From positions 164,907,926 to 164,971,925 of the forward strand of contig NC_092858.1 in assembly GCF_032062135.1 (NCBI RefSeq): 64,000 bases of DNA. The letters run 5' to 3'. Under the pieces are notes generated by a model. The model was not told the origin of the DNA, searched no databases, and saw only the letters and a program-made list of their open reading frames with translations. The position numbers and the translations under genes were made by a program. Of this stretch, positions 1 to 32,066 are shown in pieces. The stretch is from Pyxicephalus adspersus. Lineage: Eukaryota > Chordata > Amphibia > Anura > Pyxicephalidae. Positions within the stretch are counted from its first letter, which is position 1, and each line of letters starts with the position of its first letter.

Positions 1-803
1 GTTGGGAGGTTAATAAATGCAATCAGGACAGATGTTTGTCTCAACATATTATTAGCCAGCGTGGTGTCAGTTACTGTAAAAAATCCTCACTGTGAGTTGA
101 TCACAAATAATGTAAAAAAAAAAAAAATTACGGAGTTTCTCTTGGTCATTAAAGAGTTACAAAAGGCTGCAGAGGAGTTCAGTCTCAGCTGTGTTTAGCA
201 AAAGTCTTGTTCTTCTGCAACTCATGCAAACTGCCCCTCCCCCCTATCAAGCCTCCATCCTGCACATAAGGGAGCAGGGAAGCCCCATTGGTATCTAGGA
301 GTCATCCATATGTCAGATGTCCTTAACCTGGGGACTACCTGTATACAAAATTTGTGATAGAACTTCTAATGCAAATTGTATTTTTGTTTGGATATCAGTT
401 TATCCACCTGTAGGGATATTTTCCATCATTTTCTGTTCTAACGGACAACCATAAAATAGAAAGGAAATGGAGGGAATCACAGATGGTATTGAAGATAGAA
501 CAAGAAAAAAAAAGCATTCAAGTAATTCTAGCTATGGAAACCATCAACTTGGTCTAGTCATAGGTTTCCTAAAAGCCCAAATACAGCCAAATGTCACATT
601 TGAAAAATGATTACATTGTGTTTGTGATTATATATTGTTTATATATTTTGTAAATAAAAAGGTCAAAAAGGTGTTAGATAAACTAATGCAGAGTTTCAAG
701 CCATCTGTGTAGCTTATGTAGCCTCAAAGTAACTTTGAGACAGAATTAAACAACAATTATGAGACCCATAGAGCCCTAACATTACTAAAGGACAACATGA
801 TAT
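1..803. other. Gene-free left edge
   Basis: I see no convincing exon here. The stretch is AT-rich and contains a poly-A run near 115-127. If the PurN-like gene on the + strand has a promoter or 5' UTR exons, they would lie here or left of the window. No CpG-rich segment is evident. Confidence 0.5.
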
Positions 804-864
804 ATGAAAACCAAGATGGTGGCACTAATGTCACTAATCCATGCTGTTGTGTTTGGTGCTGATG
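804..864 (+). CDS. Candidate first coding exon of the PurN-like paralogue
   Basis: Starts at ATG 804, has an in-frame TGA at 798-800 just upstream, and ends at a good donor (GATG then gtgaga). It leaves one base, the phase needed by the exon at 1380. Its last residues, AVVFGAD, align with AVLISGT at the end of GART exon 17. That places the start where free-standing PurN proteins begin. The exon is short and its similarity modest, so a different upstream start outside the window is possible. Confidence 0.5.
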
Positions 865-3800
865 GTGAGAAGAACATGATTTTAGAATTTATTACTATTA
901 ATAAACAGTATATATATAGTGTCAACATATTATGCAGCACTGTACACAGTGACACAGGTGGAGGAGAGGACCCTGCCCCAAAGAGCTTACAATCTAAGAT
1001 TTTAGCATGCTGTAACTCTGTGGTTCTTCCCCAGGATGGGAAGCTTTAGGCCCTCCATACATCTATTCCTGTGCTTTAGAAACTCTTGCATTTACATGAG
1101 CAGGTGTTTTCAGAGAAATAAAGACTGTTTATACAGAAAGAAGAGAGAAATAGCCACATTTCCTTTGTAGAAGAAAATCTCCTTTTGGTGAATGTCCCTA
1201 CATGTTCATCTCACCCTCCAGTACTTAAGAGGAATATACCACTACCTTTATGATTTTGGGTGGCTACCATGATAAGAACGGTGATATATAATGTGTGCGG
1301 TTATGATTGGGGATGACAAATTAGATAGTTGTAGCTGCTTTGCTCTTGCTTTTGGTTAATAGTTATCTTACTCTTTCAGACCTGAAGCTGAAGATCTTGA
1401 TTGATACATTAAGACACCTTGCTAGCAGTGCAAAGCTAGCCCTCGTTATCTCCAGTAAGAGTGTCATGAAAGAGCTCCGAAAGGCTGTAGCTGCTGGGAT
1501 TCCTACACGGGTAGGTGTAGGGTTTTCTATGGCCAGACTATAAATGTGCAATTATTTCCATGTTCTATACAGTTTAAATACAGCAAATTAGTTTAAATCA
1601 GTCTTTGTATGAACCTTTGTAGCTTCAGGCATTATGTAGCAATTCATTCTCAAAGTTCCAGCACTGAAGTTGTCCAGGCAGGCTCTTTTAAGCATCTACC
1701 TCCTATCACACTTTCCTCCTCCTCCTCCCTAAAGCACCGGCACCTTTCTCTTGTGCATGCAGGCAGTTCTGATCCCGGGTGTGCCTGCTCCTCCAAGTTT
1801 TATTAGCATCGCCCCTCTTACCAACCAATCAGGAAATAGCCTCTTATTCAATCTAAGCCATTTAGCTGGCTCAGACACAGAACTCGGCGTTCATGCAACA
1901 TGTCTCCAAACTACTACTGAGGCCCCTACCTCTGCAATATTTCCTTTACACCTGCTGAATGAGTGCTTTCCCAGTCCAGCTCCTGTATAAGCCCCTTATC
2001 GCCCAGTCTGTTGCTTCTTTGTCTGTTCCCTTGTGCTGTTCCAGTGTTCTCCTGTGTCTGCAGTAACCCCCGTGTCACCAGAGTCTTTTCTCTGGATTAC
2101 TGGTAGTTGACCCCTGGCTTTTTTTTCTGACAATGCTTGTCTTCTGCCTGCTTTGACTAACCCTGCTTGCCAATTTTTACAGCAGATTGTCCTGCTCACC
2201 CTGGTGTGCTCAAGGATTGCAACCTGCACCTTAACATCCTGACCAGTAGAGGCACTTGAGAAGACAGACTAGTCTGCTGCTTAGATTCCGCATATTGGCC
2301 CTTCTAAGGGCTCACTCCAGTATTGTGCAAGCCATAGAACCCCTTGGGGGCTCTGTCTCTCCGAGCATGACACCTCCCATCCTCTCCTTCCTGAGTTACT
2401 ATTATATGCTTATATTAGAATTAAGAAAACAGAAAGACGTTTGGTACTTCTGGAAGGTAAAATCTAAGCTGCTGAGTCACTGCTGCAAAAGAAAGTCAGG
2501 GAAGAAGCTGAGCTGCTGAGAGACTAACTTGAAAGCCACTTTGCTTCCACTGTGAACATTTAAGGACAAATTTGCCTACAGTACCTGCAGGTACTATGGG
2601 TATAATAATCTATGTCTAAAGGAATACTGAGAATTACTTCATAAAATATGAAATAATTTCCTATTTTCAACATATTTATGTTTTTACAATTTTAAAGGCA
2701 TGTAAAAAGGTGTTGTGCCATCATGATTGTTTTAGACCTGCTAGCATTAATTGAACCAGTTATTAGGATAGCAGTGGTTTCATAGTGGTTCACTTTTGTT
2801 AAAATTAAAGCATCAATTATTTTGTATTTATAATTTTAATGCAGGTGATTGACCATATGCTGTTTACCTGTCATTCTGATTTTGAGAATACTATATGCAA
2901 AGTGCTGGATGAGTTTGCAATTGATATCATCTGCCTGGCTGGATTTGGAAGAATGTTGTCAGAACAGTTCTTGGTGAAATGGAAAGGTAAAGACTGTTTT
3001 ACAAAAACCTACAAAGTTTACAAGGAATATAAAGTATTAAAAGTAATATTTGTAAGATAACACAGAGAATTTAAAAAAAGGAATGCATATGTGCAAGAAA
3101 GATTCAAGAATCAAGGTGGTTCCAAAGAATCAAGAGATGTGACTAAAGCAATAGGAAACCGTGAGAATCTTAGATTGTGTTTCTCTTGCATGCCTAAAGC
3201 GAGTTACAAAGTTTGATACAAATGAAATGGATTATATTTCTATCATCCTGCAGAGTAACATTCCCATTCACAGGTGTAACAAAAAAAGGATGTAAAAAGA
3301 GGCTTTGTGATAAAAGGATAAAACTGATCACTAAAGCCAAACATTATTAATATTACAGGTAATAGTCTACTTTGAAGCTCAAATTCACTCTTTTATCTAT
3401 TATTTCTTGATCAGGAAAACTTCTGAGGCTCCATACACGGTTTTTACCATCAGAAAAGGAAGGAGGACCTTCTGGGAAGGGAGCTGGGCTATATGACTGC
3501 ACCGTCTCATTCTTGCTGGTGATTATTTTACGGTTTGTTGGGGCTGCTTTTGGAGAAACAGGATTTTTTTTTCATGTTTTTTTTTTTAAACTAAATTAGG
3601 TTTATAAGCAAAATGACATTTTAAAGATGTTACTTTGAAATATTAACATTAATATCTTATGCAGAAGAGGCCTATTTAGTGCAACACAGCTGTAAACTTG
3701 CCTCTCTGCCAATGAAAGTCTATAGCCGATAGCGGTCCACAGGCTTTAACGTCCCAATTCAGACTGGAGTAAAATGCAGCTATATAGTGGGCCGCCCCTC

Positions 3801-4374
3801 CAATTGCAATTTCTTCTGGAAAGGTAAAAATTCTGGGTTGCAGGTACTCAACCATTAGGATGTACAATGTAAGATCAGCAGTCTAGCATTGCATACAAGA
3901 GTAGAAGGGACATGTCCACATCACAGAACATTGGAGACAAACACTGACTAATTTATATAATTTTTATTTATTTCAGCTTCCCTAGAAATAAAATGAGCAG
4001 TTAACCCATTCAGTGTAGGAGGTCCCACTGCATACGTACATTTTAATGCAGGTTTTAATAGTTGGGCACGGGAATCCAAATACTGTAAAGTCTTTCATAC
4101 TTTTGCAAAGATGTTGCCATCTTTTTAGGTTTATGTCTATTTGAGAATAAATCTAACTTGTTCCTTACAAGTCCAAATTTTGTACACATAGGGCAGCTCC
4201 TCTCCTGGACCTGTCATCATACAAGAGAAAGTCTTTCCTGATTCAGAGGCCCCGCTGACTGAGCAAATAGAAGAAGCCGAACCAAGGGCTGTAGCCAAAG
4301 CTCTACATCTGCTGTCCAGCGGAATTTTAAGCTTAGGATCAGATGGCAACTTATCCTGGAGTATAAGAGACTGA
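804..4374 (+). CDS. PurN/GARTfase-like paralogue lacking catalytic residues (5 exons)
   Basis: Proposed coding exons are 804-864, 1380-1510, 2845-2986, 3415-3518 and 4192-4374, with TGA at 4372-4374. They sum to 621 nt, or 206 aa, about the length of a free-standing bacterial PurN (about 212 aa). The last four exons align with GART exons 18-21 of this window. Lengths are 131/131, 142/142, 104/116 and 183/204 nt, with the same phases and AG/GT borders. The joined frame has no internal stop. Identity to GART is about 38% by hand count. Kept motifs include AAGIPT, VIDH and CLAGF. Of the GARTfase catalytic Asn-His-Asp triad, Asn is Arg116, His is kept (118) and Asp is Ser150. The SGTG phosphate loop is replaced by GADD. 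This suggests a non-catalytic paralogue rather than a fresh pseudogene. It is convergent with GART. The fourth donor (GTGATT) is weak. Expression is unproven. Confidence 0.75.
880..1000 (-). repeat. L2-like LINE tail fragment
   Basis: Reverse orientation of a family that reads, on its own strand, attgtaagctcttcagggca, then TGTACAGCGCTGCGTAATAT, GGCGCTATATAAAT and an AAT-rich tail. It begins just after the candidate first exon of the PurN-like gene. Confidence 0.7.
1990..2250 (+). repeat. Possible retroelement fragment
   Basis: C/T-rich text such as gattactggtagttgacccc and ctgcctgctttgactaaccc resembles terminal regions of amphibian and fish LTR elements. There is no coding part, so the assignment is weak. 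It lies in intron 2 of the PurN-like gene. Confidence 0.25.
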
Positions 4375-4584
4375 AAAGGTGGCTGGATTGTGCTGTAACA
4401 TTACCTTCAACAAGATAAGACTAATATGACAGAAAAGAAATCCAGCAGCAAAAGGCACCCATAGACTTCTTTCTATAAATTTAGAAAGGTTCCCTTGGAC
4501 CCTAAGTAAGCACTGATAGGGTTCGGAGATTTTCTCACATGGGCAAAAGAACATTCTACCTATGCATTTACACAATAAGTTACC

Positions 4585-4590
4585 AATAAA
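4585..4590 (+). terminator. Candidate poly(A) signal of the PurN-like paralogue
   Basis: AATAAA lies 211 bases after the TGA stop at 4374, giving a 3' UTR of about 0.23 kb. It is the first canonical hexamer I noticed downstream on this strand. Confidence 0.45.
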
Positions 4591-5600
4591 TATATATACT
4601 TTCCATTGTTTGGAAAAATATAGAGTTGAAATCATGCAGAAAAAAGTCATTGGGCAGGGGCAGAATCACCTGTAAGAGATCTGCACAGAATATGTATTAC
4701 TGGTAATGCTGCTCCTGCAAAAAGAATGATTTAGTAAATACTACAAAAATACTGCATGTGTAGTACTTCCCCAGTATTTAGTACTTGCAGGATCTATACG
4801 TATATTGGCTACACAATTCCAAAGATCTGTTCAGCCTTACAAATATCTATCATTTTGAATAGCAGAGCTTTCCTTCTTTAATATATTAAGGTGTGTGCAC
4901 ATCCACATGAATAAAAAAAAAAAAAGCTTTCAATCAAGTTGAAGAAACTTTGACGCTTTTATTGTCAGAGAATGTTTAGTATACAGTGCATTTCTGGGTG
5001 TGTCAAATGTAATTCTCCCCCTCGGCCATAGTGACTAAGGGGAAAGCAGGAAAAACCACCGCTCAAAGCTAAGTGAGACTATATAGAGGTTCGTCAGCCT
5101 CCTTATATATTTATGTCACAAGCCTAATAATAAATTGGCTTCAATGAATACATTTTCTATATGAATAGACAAGATGTACCAAAACTCATATATACAATTT
5201 TATCATCAGAGATTTAGGAAATTTATGTACAGATTACAAACTGCAAAACTGTACAGGAGCAATGCATGTAATATTAATTGTCCCAAAACAACCATGGAAT
5301 CTGTTTTTGTTGAGCGATCCTACAAATGCTAGTTGACTGGTTGCCATGCCTATTCTCTTGCATCAGTACAGTACCTGAGTATAGAGCTATAGGTTTGGGA
5401 CTTTACCAATTTCCAGATCTGCCTACTTGTTACAAGTCAGTACCTCGAAAGCATTGATGCCAGAGTCAGTGTTAAAGCTAGTGTTTAAATTTGCTGAATA
5501 CATGCCAAGTGCTTGGCATAAGGGTCAGGAAATGAATAGACTTATGTTTTACCTTCCTTTGCCATGAAAGAGATGGGCATTCTGGAAAAAAAGTGGAATC

Positions 5601-5606
5601 TTTATT
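5601..5606 (-). terminator. GART: Candidate GART poly(A) signal
   Basis: TTTATT on the + strand is AATAAA on the - strand, about 975 bases past the GART stop. Another hexamer lies at 4958-4963, so the true 3' end is not fixed. If the farther site is used, the GART 3' end comes within about 370 bases of the poly(A) signal of the convergent paralogue. Confidence 0.35.
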
Positions 5607-6580
5607 GTCAATAACTTAACCCAACACAGAATATAGCAAAACTTTGGGACAATCAAACAGTGGGACTTAATAGTTTTTGGATGAAGGATGAGCTATGAAC
5701 TATGCTAAGTGGATTGTAAAGCTAAGACATATACAGGAGGTTACATTTGAAAGGACCTAACAAAGACATTGTTTGGTTTCCATCTTGGTCAAAGAAGAGC
5801 ATTTTAAAACCAGAAACAAACAGGTAACTTGTGTTTTAGATGCAGATCAGAAATAGCAGCATCTAGATTTCTCAGTGTAGGTTTCATCAAAGACTACTGT
5901 ACTTATTAAAAGTAGTACCACTTTTCTCATTCCCCGAGCAAAACTAAACCCCTCATAGATTAATACTTATGGGCCTCCAAAGGTTCGTGGCTCCTTCCAT
6001 TTGTTTACTCCAAAAGTTGAAATTCCCCAAGCAGCCTATGGGATTAAAAAGAAATGAATCTAATAGAAATATATAGGCTTGTAATGCACAGGGACAACTA
6101 TAGGAATCTTTTAGAAGTGTGTAGGACTGTAATGAACCAGCACAACTATGGTAATCAAATAGTATATAGACTGTAATGCACAGGGACAACTACCTTGCAG
6201 CAGTAGATATAAACAAGAGCCTTCAGATCTCTGCAAGTATTAATCTTTGGCAGGAGGATGGGCTGGATTATCATAGGTATAGGGAAAGAATGTAACAGTA
6301 ATGCTTTAAATCAGATTTATCGTTATGGGCTACATAAACCCTTTTTTTTGTTTTTTTATAACTAGTCTTCACTGTCTGGAGGATTGTTTCAAGTACCAGC
6401 TCCTAAACTGATAACCGTTGCTGATGTACATGACAAGTCTTCGTGCTCTGCATAATATTAGTTACCTAGATCATCATCCATGGTAACCAATCAAAAAACT
6501 GCTGGCAGCTTATTATAGGAGCAAATGTTGATTTGGTCACTATGATTTGCATTCCGTTACTTGAATAAGCTTGCTGGAAT

Positions 6581-27954
<21,374 letters not shown>

Positions 27955-28722
27955 TTAGTGGGATCTAAACTCTACATGGGTTACATTTTTCAGACACGTT
28001 ACAAGTAAATGTATAAAAATAAGTACACAGAGGAATTTCAACAAATTACATTCAGCTTCTATAGAAAAACAAGTAAAACTTTTACTAGAACTTGGCCCAA
28101 ATTTCATTTTTGTGAGAAAAACACGGGTCCTTAAGTTTTCATCATTTCATTTTTATCTAAATCGATGTAGTAGGACTTTGTTGAAGATGTTCCACCACTC
28201 GGCCTCCTCACACACTTAGCTGAGGGTTCAAACTAGATAAATCTGATCCAAAAAAAAGGAATGCCTTCTCCAGATTGCAGAATAATTCAAGTTGCATGTC
28301 ACAAATACTGAATAATTTGGCACGGTCATCTTGTTAGGATACGTCCCCCTTATAATCACCTTCGCTGCACTTTAATTTATTCACCTGCAACAGCCTCAAG
28401 GAATACCTGATATTACAAGGGCATAGGGAAAGAAATGACCTTTTCCTGTTCATGCCAGTACTCAGCCATGAATGGCCACCCATCAGGCACCATGGCATCC
28501 TATAAAATCTGTTGTAAGAGTAATATGGAGGGGCAGCACTGCTGACCTTTACAAAAATGCCGGTTGCTTGGCTGGCTCACTGGATTACAGTCAGTATTAG
28601 GAACGTAATGTATAACAGCAGGTGTCATGTATCTCTTGTATATGTAAAGCATACATGCATAGATTGAATGTTTTTTTTTTTCTCACTATGTCTCTATAGG
28701 AATTTATTTATACTGCAATAAC

Positions 28723-29494
28723 TTAAGCTAGGTACACACTTCCAATAGTTATCGTTAGAAAATAAATGATTACGACCGATCAACGATTATGCTTGAACAA
28801 TCGTATTGTGCACAATTCTGTACATGCTGTAACGATACGGTTGTTCAACATTAATCCACCAATAGTGTAAACACACTAGATACAATCGTTTGAACGATGC
28901 AGGGAGTGACATGTAAAGGGGAAAGTGTATTGCAGAAACATGGACGATCACTGAACGACTGTACACACGATAGATCAGCGATCAGCAAACTCCAATGCGG
29001 CCTAGCCGGTTGTTCGTTCTAGCCTAACGCCCCCCTATTGGCCGGATCTGCCAGGGAGCGTTGGGAACTACCGGAACCAGAGCCGCTGGAACTCCGGTGC
29101 TGCCTCCTAGTTGTGGCTCCCCTATTTACCTCGTAAGGCCCGATACTTCCACCCCAGTGGTAAATAGGGAACACTTCCTGAAGGTAAATGCATACGGAGG
29201 AGAGGGATTTCACTTCAGGGAGCATTCCTAGTGGGGGCGGAGCCATTAGGGCGGGACTCAGAGTCTGGCCTAGTGTGCTCCCGCCCACCCCTGAAATGGC
29301 CTAGGGGCCATAAAAGTTTGCCGACCCCTGCGATAGATAGTGAATGATCTTCGGCCAATCAGATCCCCCGTGCCGGTTGTTCATTTCCAACGACAATCCT
29401 CGATTGTCACTTTTTTTTTTTTTAAGAACGATTTTTGGCCAAACGGTCATTCGTTTCCAACGATAATTATTGGATGTGTGTACGCAGCTTTAGC
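28723..29494. mobile_element. Palindromic MITE interrupted by a hAT element
   Basis: The ends are related as inverted repeats (taagctaggtacacac and gtgtgtacgcagcttta). The inside is rich in cgatcaacgatt-like motifs. A second element sits within it at 28976-29330. A fragment of the same family is near 50840-50935. Confidence 0.6.
28976..29330. mobile_element. Nested hAT-type element
   Basis: Ends CAGCGATCAGCAAAC and GTTTGCCGACCCCTG, flanked by an exact 8-bp duplication CGATAGAT (28968-28975 and 29331-29338). Non-autonomous. Confidence 0.85.
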
Positions 29495-30234
29495 ATGAAA
29501 TCCTTGCACCGTAGTTCCCAGCTCAAACCAGCTACGGCAAAGCCTTCCCCGAATATTTATGTTGGATTGTGAGAAATTCATTTATCTACTTCCACTTATC
29601 ATCACAACACTGAAGTCCTTGAGATAGCAGCCAGGAAGGAGTTTGGAAGATCCCAGCAGTGTCTACCTACAAATGAAGTCAATATAAAGCAGACTTTGTA
29701 CTACTCCGTCCATCAAACAAGGGGAAATTCCTCTTCCCCCTAAAAACGTATTTATTCAGGATGACATTCTCTGCTGATGTGATAACATGTAAATAGCAGA
29801 TATTCTGATCAAACAAAACAAATTCCCCCGCTGATCTCTATGCAGAGGTCTATGGCAGGACAGGAGGTATTGGCACACATTGGATTTGTACTCTGATCTC
29901 TACTGGCAGAGGGATCAGCGCATGGATTTGTGAAGCATAAAGTCATTTTTTGGTTAGGTTTTGTTGCAGAACTGGCATGGCTTAGCTTTTCATTTGCAAC
30001 TCAGTATATGGCAAATTGATTTATTCTTCCCCAGACTTAAAGGGATCAAGTTGTAATAATAATAATAAAACAGGTGCTCTTGAATTCCACCTAATACCCT
30101 CTATTACACTTTGCACACTCCCGTGTTGCTCTATTTGTGCAAGGTTTCCTATCTCTGGGACTTCAGTAGCCCTCGTTAGCGGTCAGTCTTTTATTGATCG
30201 GACATGGTGCATTGCTAGATCAATATTATAAAAC

Positions 30235-30355
30235 AGGATTTTTATAGCGCCAACACATTACACAGCACTGTACAAATAGGGGTTGCATATGACAGACGGA
30301 TACAGACAGTGACACAGGAAGGGAGGACCCTACCCCGAAGAGCTTACAATCTAAG
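30235..30355 (-). repeat. L2-like LINE tail
   Basis: Reads tttttatagcgccaacacat, then cgaagagcttacaatctaag, immediately before the 30-bp minisatellite. Confidence 0.7.
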
Positions 30356-30370
30356 TGACTAAATCACAAC

Positions 30371-30585
30371 ATGGGACTGGGGTGCCTGTGGGGGCAGCGT
30401 TGTGATCTGGGGTGCCTGTGGGGGCAGCGTTGTGATCTGGGGTGCCTGTGGGGGCAGCGTTGTGATCTGGGCTGGGGTGCCTGTGGGGGCAGCGTTGTGA
30501 TCTGGGGTGCTTGTGGGGGCAGTGTTATAATGTGGGGTGTCTGTGGGGGCAGTGTTAAGATCTGGGGTGACCGTGGGGGGACTGT
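30371..30585. repeat. 30-bp GC-rich minisatellite
   Basis: About seven units of ggggtgcctgtgggggcagc plus gttgtgatct; one is extended by six bases (gggctg). It lies in the proposed GART intron 1. The long open frames across it are repeat artefacts. Confidence 0.9.
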
Positions 30586-31080
30586 GGAATCTTTGAGATG
30601 AGCTTTAAACAGCGCTCCAACTCTCCCATCATAAATACACCAAGATCCCGCAGATAATAAATGAATGCCACTATGGACAGAAATAAACTTTGTGATGTTG
30701 CATAATATTATCACAATGATATCACAGTGACGTGTGCTGCAATCATAGCCATAAGCGTACATTATAAGAGTGTAATAACTGCAATGTTAGAACATTGGAC
30801 ATGTTAGACTGGCAGTGTAAAAAGCTTTGGTGACAGAATTTCAAAACTAGCAAAGGTTTTCTTTTTTTTGTTCCATAGCAGAAAGAGGAAAAAACATAAA
30901 AACCAATAATTAGCACAATAACCAGAAGATTGCCATCAGCCATAATACCATCCAACAAATCTGCCCCATCCCAGGGACTGAGAGATGTGCGGAGAATTGG
31001 GGAATAATGAGAATGAAGAGGACAGAGAACACACAATGCTGTGCCTGACACCTATAACATCATTGCAGCAATCAATGTTC

Positions 31081-31335
31081 TGCACACTTACCCCTCAGGC
31101 ACCCCAATCCTCTGCACACTTACCCCTCAGCACACCAACGTTCTGCACACTTACCCCTCAGCACAACAAGGTTCTGCACACTTACCCCTCAGCACAACAA
31201 TGTTCTGCACACTTACCCCTCAGGCACCCCAATGTTCTGCACACTTACCCCTCAGCACACCAACGTTCTGCACACTAGCATTCTCTCTGCACACTTACCC
31301 CTCAGCACACCAATCCTCTGCACACTTACCCCTCT
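31081..31335 (-). repeat. 31-bp minisatellite carrying repeated splice donors
   Basis: A unit of about 31 bp, read on the + strand as gcacaccaacgttctg plus cacacttacccctca, repeats about eight times with small changes. On the GART strand each unit contains GAGGGgtaagtgtg, a near-perfect U2 donor. The array directly adjoins the proposed exon 1 donor at 31329 and probably arose by duplication of that splice site. Confidence 0.85.
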
Positions 31336-31500
31336 CTCTGTAACACACGTGTGTCCTGATTTGACTGCACAACACACTTCTCTTCCTTAGCACAAGGCAC
31401 CACCTGACCTGAGCTGCAGCGCCCCCTGCTGGCCGGATGTGTCAGGTTTTATTAAATTAGATGAAATGATTTACTGGTGAGATTTCACTTCCTGAACTCA
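31330..31500 (-). other. GART: Proposed non-coding exon 1 of GART
   Basis: The first coding exon starts with an acceptor two bases before its ATG, so an upstream 5' UTR exon is required. A consensus donor (GAGGG then gtaagtg, intron beginning at 31329) is preceded by non-repetitive sequence with a CACGTG E-box and, farther up, a ZNF143-type site. The transcription start is estimated only roughly. The donor also occurs in the adjacent minisatellite, so alternative donors are possible. Confidence 0.4.
31346..31351. promoter_or_regulatory. E-box CACGTG near GART exon 1
   Basis: A canonical MYC/USF E-box inside the proposed GART exon 1. Purine-synthesis genes, GART among them, are known MYC targets. 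Binding here is inference. Confidence 0.3.
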
Positions 31501-32066
31501 GCGTGCTCTGTACTCGGGAGGAATTCTGGGAATTGTAGTTTCACGACAGCTTCACTGTGTGGGTTTTCTTACATGCAAACACAGGGATGCCTAAATGCAA
31601 AGCAAGGAACATAAAGCCCCTAGCAACAAATAATGCAATGTGTCCAGGCATGGCTGTAATAAGCTGATCGCATTATGTGACTGCAGCGCCATCTGCTGGC
31701 TGAAGCATGTATTTCAATGCATTATCTACTTGGATACCTGCAGGGTGGCTCTACAATAGCGCCATCTGCTGGCTGAAAAAGGGTACTACTACGAGCTATA
31801 TGTTTGGCAGATGCTGTCAGTTCTACAGTTCTTCTGCCATCTTGTGGACAAAGAATAGTATTTGAACAACACTGTATGCATGGCCAATGCTGGGTGTCAG
31901 AGCTACAGCGTCACCTGCTGGCCGATACAGGGTATCTGCGCCATCTGTTGGATAAAGAAGGGCATTTCCTCTACAGCGCCACCTGCTGCTTGAAGAAGGA
32001 TGTTTCAACTGCTGCTCAACCTACATGGATAATACACAAAGGCTGAACTACAGCGCCGCCTGCTGG
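31419..32066 (-). promoter_or_regulatory. Array of eight CTCF-like motifs
   Basis: Matches to SYGCCMYCTRSTGG, the reverse complement of the CTCF core CCASYAGRKGGCRS, lie at 31419-31432, 31686-31699, 31759-31772, 31834-31847, 31908-31921, 31938-31951, 31976-31989 and 32053-32066. The first three are perfect and the other five have one mismatch. All share one orientation. From 31686 on most are 68-77 bp apart, so this looks like a decayed tandem repeat of about 74 bp in which the core stayed and the flanks drifted. It sits between GART and CRYZL1 and may be an insulator. Confidence 0.6.
31521..31541 (-). promoter_or_regulatory. ZNF143/Staf-type promoter motif
   Basis: On the - strand the text reads ACTACAATTCCCAGAATTCC, close to the well-known ZNF143 promoter consensus ACTACAATTCCCAGAATGC. 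Such sites are concentrated at vertebrate transcription starts, which supports a GART promoter just upstream of the proposed exon 1. Confidence 0.55.

Noticed and set aside
1363..1551. Open frame on the - strand over the paralogue exon at 1380
   Set aside because: Shadow of the + strand exon, which has homology and proper splice sites.
4137..4349. Open frame on the - strand of about 70 codons
   Set aside because: It is antisense to the last exon of the PurN-like paralogue. The + strand frame aligns with the GARTfase C-terminus; this one resembles nothing.
1..4374. Reading the PurN-like exons as a plain GART pseudogene
   Set aside because: No stop, no frameshift and intact splice borders at about 38% identity argue against a decayed copy. 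It also keeps introns, so it is not a processed pseudogene.
30364..31343. Several repeat-rich frames (PPQAPQ-like and LHTYPSA-like)
   Set aside because: Translations of the 30-bp and 31-bp minisatellites; their open state follows from unit lengths and composition.
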